A DNA stretch of 64,000 nucleotides from the NCBI GenBank assembly GCA_037074705.1, contig CM073596.1, positions 51,054,001-51,118,000 of the forward strand. Direction: 5' to 3'. Below, in pieces: positions 25,496 through 36,929 of this stretch; within the stretch, counting starts at the first letter, position 1, and every line of letters begins with the position of its first letter. The position numbers and the translations under genes were made by a program. The DNA comes from Zhengitettix transpicula (Eukaryota; Arthropoda; Insecta; Orthoptera; Tetrigidae). Under the pieces are notes generated by a model. The model was given only the letters and a program-made list of their open reading frames with translations. It did no database searches and was not told the origin of the DNA.

Positions 25496-26068
25496 AAATA
25501 CATGCAGGGAAAACCTTAGAAAAACTTGCATCGGGTAGGTCGGGCATTGGGTACTTGTCCCACGCCCTTCCGATAGCGGGAGAGGAGTTTGCTGTGGGGA
25601 CGCAGCATTCCCTTCTCCGTGCCTCGACCAGTTTAGGAGGCAGCTGGCCGACTATTCCAATGGGAATAGCGAACAACTCTTACCGTATGACCAAGGTCTG
25701 CGACACTTCTCAAAACAGGCCTCGGCTTGTGGGAACCTTAGTTCAAAAACGGGGAGGAAAAGACATACCCAAAGGTAGCCCCTTCGTATCTCTCCTAAAA
25801 GGTTCTGCCTGCGAGAGAAGTAGTAGAGTCTAAACGTTGGTATTTTTAACTGGGTTTCAATTGAGGGGGACAAGATTGATTGTCTGCCAAGTTGACATTT
25901 CTTTAAATCAGACTACATTATACAGTCCAACCCTGTTACAAAGATCGCGGCTGGTATGTCTTTGCACTCCTCGCGGTTATAGTTTCCTGAGTTGTGAAAA
26001 TGATCTATGGCCGAAATTTTGGTGAGTCAACTTCGATGGTCTTATATATACAATATATATATAAATAT

Positions 26069-26940
26069 TGTAATAATCAATATATGATTAATTTTATCTG
26101 TAGATAAACCCCACGTTGAGGTGCCAATTTTGAAATAAACAAATTTAAAAGTTAAAAATGAAAGGATTGAAATGAAAACAACAATTTAAAAATATAACAG
26201 AATTAATTTAATAAAACAAATTTTTATCTTAGTTGAAATTTTACAAATTGATATTGTTGTGCCACGGCTTAATTTTCAGGGCCGCCTCCAATAAAGATAG
26301 TTACATAAATGACAATTAAATCTTACAAGGCAAAAATATTTCTGACTTAAATTATTATTTTAAATGAAATGATCGAACTTTGAAATCTGACGATAATTAC
26401 ATTTACACTAAAAGGTTTACAAAATTCTTTTTTATTTACTTCACCCTTAGCTGTTCATCTGGGCTCGATCTCACTTGTTTTTTTTAAACACATCACAAAA
26501 AGGCCATATTTCACTGAATTTAAAGATATTTTGGTTTGCAAGCACAAATCACTTTCTGATCCTAACGGTTGATAACTTTGTTTGAACAATCACAGTTGAC
26601 AGCTTTGTTCTCTATAATTTTGATAATCACTCGAACATGGCAATAGACGAAATATAATTCCAAACTGGCAACTTGCAATTCCAAAACCCGGAGACTTTTA
26701 ATACAACAACATTTCTCAGCTTCCTAATCACACTTGCTCCAGTCGTGGTCCCGGGAACTCTGAATACGGACTACTCATAAGACACCTTCCTCAATCCTCC
26801 TCTGAGCAACCCTGAATCTCTGAGGCAACAATGAAACTCTAGCAAGCAAGCATTATAGACTCTATATTCTTGTAGACAATTCTTAAGCTATAATGCAATG
26901 GCCTCATATTTACGCCGCCGATAATGAAAATTTTATTTTT
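26069..26940 (-). mobile_element. Retroelement-like fragment with PBS-like motif, minus strand; right boundary approximate
   Basis: On the minus strand the segment contains TTGGCACCTCAACGTGGGG (about 26112-26130), which resembles a lysine-tRNA-type primer binding site following an LTR in reverse-transcribing elements. It then ends in GATTATTACA beside an AT-rich run. This end resembles that of the element at 15183. No gag, pol or env frame is present, so it would be a solo LTR plus leader, or a 5'-truncated copy. The placement of the PBS-like motif upstream of the shared end is odd for a simple LTR, so the class stays open. Confidence 0.4.
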
Positions 26941-27331
26941 TAAATAATTACATATTCATAAGTACCACAATATATAGTATCAAAAATAGTTTCTTTATGA
27001 CGACAGCCATCTTTCAGAAGAATCTGCTGTAAATATGTCGGCCATCTCATATTAAATTTTGGTAAAATAGTTTTTATTATTTTAAGACAGTTGAAAGGAA
27101 CGTGTTTCGAACTAGTCAAAATTGGATGAATGGCTTTAAACCTGGTCGGACAAGTTGTAGATTTATATTTTTTGGAGGTTGTCAGGAATTCCACCACGCC
27201 AGACATGATTCACTGAGTCCATTACATGGTGTTAAGTGATGGGCGAGACAAATTGCGCTTATTGGTTGAGGTCACACTAATGTTCCAGGACTCGGCGGTT
27301 TCAATTTTCTAGGAACAATTGTATCTCAGTT

Positions 27332-27336
<5 letters not shown>

Positions 27337-27380
<44 letters not shown>
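27337..27380. repeat. (AT)n microsatellite
   Basis: About 22 units with one ATGTATAT interruption near the right end. Confidence 0.95.
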
Positions 27381-28759
27381 TGGCAAGGTGGAATGAACGG
27401 GATATCCGAGTCTATCAGAGTTATTGAGATAACATCCGAAGCCAACAGCTCCCATGACGGCATCAGGTGGTGCGTCGCATTCTCTTAAACTAGTCCCGCG
27501 ATGTCCGTAATTGTCCCACGTTTGTGAGGCTAATGAATTTTCGTGCGTCTGTGAGAGAGGTTTTTTTTTTTGCCCCCTCCGAGTGTGTCGCTTATCGCAA
27601 TATGACGGCACAATCTCGTGAGCGTGGCCAAGGCCGGACCGGAAAACTCGCACTTCCTCTCTGATAAACGTGTCGGCGACGGTGGCGGCCAATATTTGCC
27701 ATTTCTCGCCTCGTCCGCCCGTCCTTGGGGGATGCTTTTCCCACTGCTGCTGGTGCCTTTTGTTGGCTGAGGGCGGAATAATAGCAAGTTTCCCTCCCGT
27801 CCTCCGTATTTCTGCGCCCCCTTCCCCCCTGTTATCGCTAACAAAGAACCCTCACAATGCTCGAAACTGGATACGTTGTTTTTGTACTCGGAACTGAAGA
27901 TAAATTATGTGCGTCTGTCGCCTCAGTTTGTGTCCAAAAACCTGTCATTTTTGTAATAAAAAAAAAGAAGACCTGTAAGAAAAAGTCTCCCTTACTTTTG
28001 TGAAGTACAGACACAAAGGTAAATGACGCTTAGCGAGAGTATTCACCCTGAACGCGATATTTATCAGACTTTTTACAGTCTGGTTGAGCAAAGCTCTTTA
28101 ACGGCACTCTCTGTATTTTATTGTTCGGGGCGACTCTTATAATAATTGGAACGTAAATTTGAGGTGGATTGCGGACATTTTGAGTGCACATGTAATGGAG
28201 TTCAGAAATACACGTAACATGGGCGTGTTGCGCCTTCGTTGCTCTGCGCCGATAAGATAACGTAGATACAGCACTTACGTCGTAAATTATATATCAACTT
28301 TTTAAATATATATTGTAAACTGTTTCTCGATATTAAAAACAATGTTGAAAAGACCGCAATATTACATGATTTCACATGGAATTTATTAGCACTTTCAAGC
28401 CATAATCATCTGAAAAATATACGTTATTTAATTTTAAGCCCATCCTCAACCATTGACTGTAAACGATTGGTATTTTTTTGCATTTTATATCAACTGTAAT
28501 ATTTTTATTTGCCCATTTTCGAAGTGACAAATTCTGACCGCTATTGAACGAGCATAGACACGAACGAAACGTTTTAACGCAGCTTCATTACTAAATGATC
28601 TCTTTGATTTGTTATTTAATTAGCGACAGTTGGCCCTTGTATAACATTTGGCTCAGCTAACTCAATTAGCGGTTAATATAGTTTTACAGAGTAGAGTATA
28701 GAAGGATCTGCTCATTCACAGGAATTCTCCAGGGCATACTTTACCTTTAGTAAAGAATG

Positions 28760-29037
28760 ACAGAATTTTTTTAATAAAGCAGTTGATAAAAATATAACTA
28801 CACACAGTTTCGTCCTTAATTTTTGACTTCATCAGGTATACATTGGAGTAGAAATATAATTTTTATATAGTGCAAAGTTCTTCAAGTAATATGTGCCAAA
28901 AATTGGTATTACATATAATTTTTTTATTAAAATCTGAAAGACATGCCCCGACTCCAACTTTAATGTACACCTGATGAATTAAGAACGAAACGATGTATAG
29001 TTATATTTTTATCAACTGCTTTATTAAATTTTTGTCT
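28760..29037. mobile_element. Foldback element with GAAACG/CCTGATGAA core
   Basis: The left arm (28760-28849) starts CAGAATTTTTTTAATAAAGC and carries CAGTTTCGTCCTTAA and CTTCATCAGGTATAC. The right arm (28951-29037) is its complement: GTACACCTGATGAA, TTAAGAACGAAACG and ATCAACTGCTTTATTAAA. The spacer is about 100 bp and AT-rich. It is the cleanest example in which both core motifs sit in both arms. Confidence 0.8.
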
Positions 29038-29040
29038 GGC

Positions 29041-30260
29041 TAATGTCCAATTTATTTACTGTAAAATTAAAATGTCAGAAAATTATATTTATTGTATGAT
29101 ACAATATGATATATGAAAAATCCATTGGTAGGATTTTAGGATGTTTCGTTGGTTTGGTGAACTAAGAGAATTATAAAAGCGAGAGAAAGTGCATGGGTTA
29201 GAAATAGGGTTAAAGTGATGATAGTCTTTCCCGGAACTGAGTATGAATCACACAGACTCATGATTAGGCTCTGAGCTGATAAGAATCTTTCCTCATGACG
29301 AACACAGTTCTTTTTTACAGTTCGAAATGTCAGTCTATCATTCGTTCCACTCTAATCTATGTCACTCAGATTACACACTCTGTCGTCATCATTTTCCCCT
29401 TATATAACCATGAATCTATTGATCTGACTCAGCCTATTCATCTCCAAATTGGCGAGTTCAACCAATTATTAAATTATAATTAAATAGAGGTTATCTGAAT
29501 CACGGAAACGGGGATGTTGCAGTAAGAGTCTTTTAACTATTCTCCATTTATTCTAAAAAAAAATTATCGTCCGTTGACGTGAAGGATGTCTTTGAGATCT
29601 GTTGAGGAGTCGTAATGTGGAGAGATCACGCGAGCAGCCGGCAAACGTTCAACAAGTACGCAATGTGCGTACAAGCCAGGGATAATGCAAATCACTCATC
29701 TCGTCACCTTGTTGCTTCTCATCGATCACGAAGGACTATGAAGTAGAAACGACGACTCTGCTCCTCAATACCGTCTTCACCCTACTCGTTACGCTTCGTC
29801 ATGAAAACACAACTTATTTCACGCAACTTTACTCGTACTCATTGCTATTCCCCTGCGTCTGACAAAATTCCTCAAACCGCTTTATGGAGGCTTTTTGTTA
29901 CAAGGTTTTAGTATTCCGACGGTGGAAAGTCTCGGCCGTAACCTACGTGTGCAGTATTGTTATGACGAAACAATTGGGGAAAAGACAGCAAGTAAGATAG
30001 ACTTTCTCAGTGTCGTCATGACTGCAGGAAAGCGTCTCGGTCTTGTGGACGAGGGAGTGAGAGTCGAGAGAGACTTTCCACGACGTCTCCATCTTGCTAA
30101 GCCGCCCGAAGAAGGGGCGCCGAAACGTCGCGGCAGTGTCTCTCTCTCACTCCCTGCATCAAATTTATTAAATTTTAATTCTTAAAAGGGTTTTATGGTT
30201 GGAGCAAGAATTCGTGTTATTTTCTGTACCGAACTCTTCAGTACTCATTTTTTATTTCGG
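29041..30260. other. Intron segment, no gene seen
   Basis: A 96-codon plus-strand frame (29895-30185) crosses a hairpin-family core (CGCCGAAACGTCGCGG at 30119-30134) and has no recognised domain. Otherwise unremarkable. Confidence 0.4.
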
Positions 30261-30286
30261 CAAGTCCGGTCTCTACAGTGTCTACA

Positions 30287-30930
30287 TTTATTTTCTTCGA
30301 CATAATCTTTGCTTTAGACAGTGTAGTTATTTATTTACTTTTTACGGGGTTTTTAAATCTAATCTAGAACGTCTGTATTTTTTAATTTTTTTTTCTGCAG
30401 GGTTGTTGAACAAATTTTTTAAATATGCCCGTTGTAATTTTTTTAAAAACAATATGTGTTCATGGTTTGAATACAAATTCTCTCTCTACACGAGATCCGC
30501 GTTTATTTTCTTCGCCGGTATCTTTGCTCTATTATTTTTATCGAGTCCGTATATATTTACTTTTTACGGGATTAGTTTTCAATTTAATTGACAAGGTCGT
30601 ATGTTGTGGCATTTTCTACGGCTACCCTTTTTTTTAACAGGGCTGGTGAACTTTTTTTTTTTACTAAGTTCGTTTAGATAGGGGTTAAAGGTTTTAAGTG
30701 TTACTTTTCCCTCTGTACAGTGCCGGCGTTTATTTTCTTCGACACGATCTTTGCTATTCTTTGACGGGTCCCTTTGCGGGATTTGTTTTCAATTTAAATT
30801 AAAAGGTCGGTATCTATTTTTAACCAACCTGATCGGGTTTTATTATTGTTTCCGTGTTAATTTTTTTTTACTGAGACTGTGTCTAATTTTTACCCCTACA
30901 GGGTGGATGTTAGTTTTTTCTTAGGTTTAT
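30287..30930. repeat. Degenerate tandem repeats, period about 214-227 bp, about three units
   Basis: TTTATTTTCTTCG followed by ATCTTTGCT-like sequence occurs at 30287, 30502 and 30729. TATTTACTTTTTACGGG follows at about 30331 and 30551, with a decayed form near 30773, and AGGG(T/C)TG(T/G)TGAAC-like blocks occur near 30400 and 30640. The same order of blocks repeats, so this is an old tandem array and not scattered similarity. T-rich frames on the plus strand (for example 30199-30591) are by-products. Confidence 0.7.
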
Positions 30931-30934
30931 TAGG

Positions 30935-33900
30935 TCAATATCGTAAATTTGTTATTGATTTATAAATTATTTAACAATAAATAATAAAATACAGAGTAGT
31001 ATCCCTTCGCGTTCAATTTATGCAAGAATTAATTATTAGCATACATTCGGAAGCTTCCCTGGTCACGCAAGTATTCAGTACTGCTTTTTCCATTACCGAT
31101 ACCAGAAGATAATCCAGTGAGTTTGCAATTTTTGCCAATACAGCATTTCAAACAAATTGAACACCTATAAGATGACGCGTTAATTAGGCTGTGGTTGTAT
31201 TTGTGTTAAACTAGGAGGAAGCTGTGTGTTCCGTGGGAGCGAGGTCGCGGGTTCGTATCCCCGCAATCTGCATCACAGCGCGTGTTTTTTCCCTTGCTCA
31301 GGGTGAACGCACGGCGACGACCGCTCGGAATTCTCTCTCAGGCCTCTTGTACGTACGCAAACTGACACAGAACTTTCTACAGCCAGGGTAATGAATGAAC
31401 CGAGGAATATTCCGTCTCCCCCGCGATAAAGGCACTTTCTTTCCAGCTGGAATCGCACGTACGGTTGCCAAAATGGTTTCTGAGCGCGTTATCGCTTAGC
31501 GGTATTGTGCAGACAGCTAGAGCTACCTCGGCGGCTCGGCTTTCTAGTTAACGGAGCTTAATAATCCACGGCGAAAGCGAACGGAATATGGAATTTCATA
31601 AATGAGAAAAGAAATCTTATCGCGTAGCATCGACGGTTTTCCGAGCTTTCATTCATATCCGCGAGCATTTCTGGAATGTCGAGAATCGTATCGTAATGTT
31701 AAAAACCTGCCCCACTTACACACGGTGTGATTTATCATTGTACTGCAATATTCCATACTCATTCTTTTTTTTTACAATAAACATATAATATCTATACACA
31801 TTGAACATTATCTTCGTGTGAACTGGGATTGCGTCATTTCGGTTACACGTCAGAATTATCAGAAAAAAATATATCAGCTCGTAAAAGCGTGTTCGAGGCT
31901 AATAAAAAGTATAGAACTAGGAAATTTCGTTGCATCTGCGACTTTTACACAGAAAAAAATAAAACAGCTGGACGCTTCAACAACCGGACGCCTCGACGCT
32001 AATATATAAAAGTAACATCTTATTAAAAATAAATTAAGTTTAAAGTATCAACGTTTCTGTACTCATTCGTAGCTTCTTCAGATTTTTCCTTTACTGAAAG
32101 ATTATATAGTAAAATTACTAAAACTTTTTTGAAATTTCTTTTTGCATTAAATAAGATGAAGTTTTTAACCAATTATGCCAACTTCATAGCCAAATTGAGT
32201 GAAAGTTCACAGTTTCAAGTTTCACTTATTTTACTGTGTAACTTTTCAGTCGAGACAACCTGAAGAAGGTTCAAATAAATATAGAAACTGATATTGTACT
32301 GATTTTTTTACATTTTCAAGCTATTTGTCGTAAACAACATTTAATGGTATATAATTTTGTTGTATTTTGAAAAAATCTTGATCTTTCAGTAAACTACTTG
32401 ACTTCATATTTCACCTTACATTTCTCTTATTCCTTGTACAGGAATTTTGTCGCCCGCTCTAGCATCTTCATATTTTCCAATTAGATTTTTCAGATTTCTC
32501 TGCTTTAGTTATTTTACTTTTACCTGTGGTATTTTCGGTCAACTTTACGACATCCTTAAGATTCGAATATGAAATGCAGCCATTATAATAAAAACCACCC
32601 GGTTTACAATTAATTACATTTGGTTTCCTCGATTATGTATCACTCCGCGTAACATTTCAAAGAATATTTTTTTATGTATAGATACAGGCAGCAATTAAGA
32701 GACTAAATTAAGTGATAAAATAAAGACCACACGACGACGCTGGTTGTTTTGCTTTTTTCCCTTCGTTGCTGGCAACTAGACGTGCGTTGCGAGACGATCG
32801 ATTTCTCCTAGAAAACTGCTCAGCGTTGACCGTGAAAGCGCGCCCTCGACTTCGGCCTGGATGCGCGAATTTTCTAGGAATTATTGCGCAGAGAGACAAA
32901 GGACCACATGAGCGGGTCGAAAGGCCAACGCAGATAACGCAAACATTCCCCGAGATATCCTTAAATATGGGCCGTTCTCCAATAAAATAGTTTAAGTTAA
33001 ATTACAGCTGAGGATTTCTACAAAAGTGGAGGAATCTTCGTGTTCCTAATTAATGTATTTTTTATCTCTATTTGGTCAATATATTATTACTTACTGTTCA
33101 ACGGTTACTTAAAACCTATTCATCTTACAATTAAGTTAATGTGGCGACGCAACTTTTCCACGGGGCTTGCCCTAAAGCAATCGCATTAAATTTCTTTTCA
33201 GTGTTCTTCAGCATTATTTTTAAACAAAATCGTTCTGGTAGGAAGTTGTCCTGTATTCGGGCAAAATAAGTCTCCATCCTCTATTAAGGCGACAGTGGAG
33301 GAAAAATATTTCTCGGTATTATTCACACGTGGAAACAATAAAAAGCAGCTGCAGGTTGCTCAAATAAGTACAAACAGGAAGTAAGACAAAAAAAATAACT
33401 GGATCCAACCGTGAAAAAGAAAACGAATAGAAAATGGTTAGGGACAAAGGGACAGTGCGCGTATGGAGTCACTGACTTGGGCAGGAAACATTAATTTCAT
33501 CCTTGGCGACGGTCTTACACCACACAACACTCGCACACATCTTTCGGTAGGAAACGGTTTCCGCTTACACCTCGACGAAGAATTAAGTAAGGAAATATGC
33601 AGTCGTTGAAATATGTATAAATTGAAGTAAGGTGAGAGCAACCTCAAAACGGAATGGGTAGAAATTTCACTGGGGTATTTGTCACAATCAGAACGACTAA
33701 ATTTATAGAATCAGACGCAAGACAAAATAGGAGAAATTTTGAGGATAGTGTCGTTTCATGAATAGAAAAATCAGGTGATGCAATCACTTCTTTGTAAACG
33801 TCTAAAAACGTTTTCAGCAATTGTCAAACACCTCACGATGTAGCCTAAATAAATTGATACTCATTTTACCTTATTAAAAGAAGCAGTTTTTTACTGGAAA

Positions 33901-33980
33901 AAATAACACACCAGTTTTAGTGGCTTTGACATTTACAAAGCTTGGAGTTGTTAGCAATAGTAGTGACTTAGGCAAGAGCA
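30935..33980. other. Intron segment, no gene seen
   Basis: Contains a tRNA B-box-like GGTTCGTATCC at 31249-31259 without a convincing tRNA fold. It also holds an arm pair of the hairpin family at about 32055-32280 (AACGTTTCTGTAC and TTCTTCAGA; then ACCTGAAGAAGG and TAGAAACTG). A GC-richer patch at 32750-32960 is open on both strands. No protein domain was seen. Confidence 0.4.
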
Positions 33981-33988
33981 GGGCCCAT

Positions 33989-34030
33989 GACCTTGGCTCG
34001 ATTTGCCAGTCCCATATTTTGCTAACCGGG
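33989..34030 (+). repeat. Interspersed repeat fragment, copy 1 of 2-3
   Basis: GACC-TTGGCTCGATTT-CCAGTCCCATATTTTG-TAAC occurs here and, in the same orientation, at 38463-38507. A shorter, more diverged form lies near 57605. The source family is unknown. Confidence 0.7.
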
Positions 34031-36780
34031 TAGCGCCTAATTTTCTGTCCGCCACAGTCTAATTTTTTATTACCAGAAATAATCTCCTTATAATACGTAA
34101 CGTTTCGGTTATAAATGGTTTGTTATAATTTTAATCGGACGAATTAAGTGATATTTCTTAATTTTGTCTGTTTATTGGCTACTGAAAATCTTTAGCATAA
34201 TGGGTATTTATTTTATTTCTTAATTTTGTCTGTTTGGTCGATATTTCATTTCCTTTCTTCACTGCTTTATATACGGAATTCCCACTGCTTCATTTCATTC
34301 CTTTACAAACTACCGATTAATGCGATCCACTCAGTTTGGATATTGTTCTCAGATAATCCCTACTTTGTGATTTTGTTACGATATTTGAGAAATAGGATAG
34401 TTGAATACAGTAAAAGGTTGTCTGCATAACTGCTGAAGACAAATGTGTGTATTTTTATAAGGGGACTAAAATATATAATTAATATTATTAATTTACCGAC
34501 AGGGTATTTGAGGGATCTGTCAATAAAGAATAAGGAAATTCACACTTGACAAATCTATATTTTATAAAGGAACGGTGATATTATATCAACTAACAATACA
34601 TGTTAATAATTTAAGTACATTTAAAGAATTAACATTGAAATTTATGAGCCGTTAGCCATTTAGTCTAAATGAATATGTATGGAGATAGAGAGAGAAAATA
34701 ATCGTCACACTTAAAAAATGAAGGTATTTTTTTATTTTACTAGAATGATTCTTCATGTTCACATTCAGTCCACTTTAATGTAATTTTTTTTTAAAAAAAA
34801 ATAAAAGTACCTCTTGTAGGACGTTTTCGGGACCCCTGAGGATATACGGAAACGTCAAGACAAGCTGCATTCAAACAAGTACAAGACAGCTTAGAAGTGT
34901 AAAAAAATGAGAAGGGTGGGGGGAATAACGCGAAGTTAATTAGAAAAAGGAACGAACCGAAGACGATTTGGTTAGAGGTCGGTGAACGTAAAGAAGGCGT
35001 CCACAATGGACAGGAAACATTAATGGGCACAATGGAACAACGAACTGGACTGGGGGGGTGTCTTCATCCGTAGTTAAAACAACCAGCGGCTCTGAGGTCT
35101 GTCACACAGTAGAGATGTAACCCCGAAGAATGTAAAAGGGACCAGGATCATCAACGGACTGAAGAAGATTTACGTATCTTCGTTATAAAACGTCGGCCAC
35201 ATTGCGATGTCCTTCAACCTAGTGAATAATCAGTAATTAAAATTACAGAATCATCTTTTGCCCGTTATAATAACCGTATCACGATTGATAACGATCTTCG
35301 TTCTTCAACATTGAAGAACCGGAAACAAGGCGCTTTGTGAAAGAACACTCACCTTATTCCTTAACGGCCAAGAAATCGTCATGAAGAATGCGTTAGTTGT
35401 GAGTGTAAAGGACGAGTAACCAGAAAAGATAAGATTGGAGGCCAACGAACGCTTGGTATAAGGAAAAAATACTTTGCAAGAAGACAATGTAAGGGAAAAT
35501 AGCCGTGGGTAAACGATTCATTAATGCCATGATGAACACGGCAATTGAAATTGCAATTTCCGACTTGTGGCATTTAGTTTTAACATATTCGTGTAACATG
35601 GAAGATTTTTATTGACACTGACCAGCAAACTTTATTTCAAAATAGAACGTTTCAATTTATTTTATATAACTTAATTAAATAATTTCAGCCTGGAAGAAGA
35701 TGGAAGAACTATCCATCGAAACGTCGCTATCCGCCGAGAGGAAACCCGAATGATATTGTTTATTTAAATTTTAAATTACAAAATTGGACATCATGGTAGG
35801 AATTTTGTATCACAAAATAAAATTATTGAGGCCTCATCTTTTGTCACTACTACTATTATGTTCACCTGATCAAGTCCCAAATTTGGAACGAAACTTAGTG
35901 TCTTTATGCTTGTGTTGGTTTCAATACCATTATAGTCATTTAAATGGATATTTGATTTTTAACTTGACCATTATATTTATTTCTTGTTATTAAATCGGAA
36001 CTTTCACACGCCAACCACTGCATTGCGGATGGATGTTAATTCCTCGTCGCATGATTTTTTTTAAAAAATATCTGCCACTTATAACAATATAAGTAAATAA
36101 ATATACGACCTTAAGTCAGAAAATTATAAATTTTATTAACAAAACAATTTACTGCGTTTCGTAGGATCTGTCCAACCTGAAGATGCCCTAAAAGAGGACG
36201 ACACGTGGTAGAATTAAATTTTGTTAAACTTTCTGACGCCCTATATTCTTCTTTTGGAAAATCGTATTTGATAAATTTTACCAAAGACACCACCACGGCG
36301 TTGGATGTTCATTTAATTTCTCTTCCCCACTGCTGTAGATCCCTTATATGGCGTCTAAAATTAGAAAAACAACATCCTTCCCTCATAAACGGGCATTTGT
36401 TTAGGCCGCCATATATATCTCCGGTGCCGGGAAATGAAATGTTTGTGTTGTAAACAGAGGAAACGTTCCCTCGACTCGTCGCAGTTGCCAAAAAAAACTG
36501 GCTTGGTCTGGCGGACGAGGAGGTGTTAAGTGGCTGCGAGATCGTTTCCAACCGGAATCGCCACTGGATCGCGTTGCACGATACCGTCGTCATCTTCCTG
36601 TCTCGGTGTACATCACATCGCATTGAATTAGGCAGGGCTTTACCACCGCCTCACTCAGCTGCAATAGCGTCAGTAAATCAAATAGCATCGAATCCAGAGC
36701 TGTGAGGAACAATATACAAAACAACGCAACGCACTCTTCCAACGGCAGTCAATCTTGGTACTGACAGCCAGCACACGAAC
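34031..36780. other. Intron segment with hairpin-family pieces, no gene seen
   Basis: Contains a T9A9 tract (34784-34801), a core-bearing fragment at 35690-35725 (CTGGAAGAAGATGG then ATCGAAACGTCGC) and an arm pair at about 36110-36237. That pair carries GCGTTTCGTAGG and CCTGAAGATGCC, with outer ends AAGTCAGAAA and TTTCTGACGCCC. Short open frames have no recognisable domain. Confidence 0.45.
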
Positions 36781-36789
36781 ATGATCTTT

Positions 36790-36925
36790 TAAGCCAATGA
36801 TGGGTAGGATCATTAAAATATGGCCTGTGGATCCTACTAAACCCTTGGCTACCTCTTTCTAGCCTTCCGCATCCCCCTTACTACGTTATTAAAGGGAGGT
36901 TGCCACCCTCATGTAGCCGGTCACA
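36790..36925 (-). repeat. Interspersed repeat, copy 2 (inverted relative to copy 1)
   Basis: The reverse complement matches 25350-25495 block by block (see that entry). It lies 11 kb away in opposite orientation. Confidence 0.65.
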
Positions 36926-36929
36926 TCTG

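Noticed and set aside
29895..30185. 96-codon plus-strand frame
   Set aside because: Covers a hairpin-family core with no recognisable domain.
31249..31260. tRNA B-box-like GGTTCGTATCC, and similar motifs near 45252 and 53752
   Set aside because: No matching A box, acceptor stem or 7-base T loop could be assembled. They are at best decayed tRNA-derived SINE pieces.
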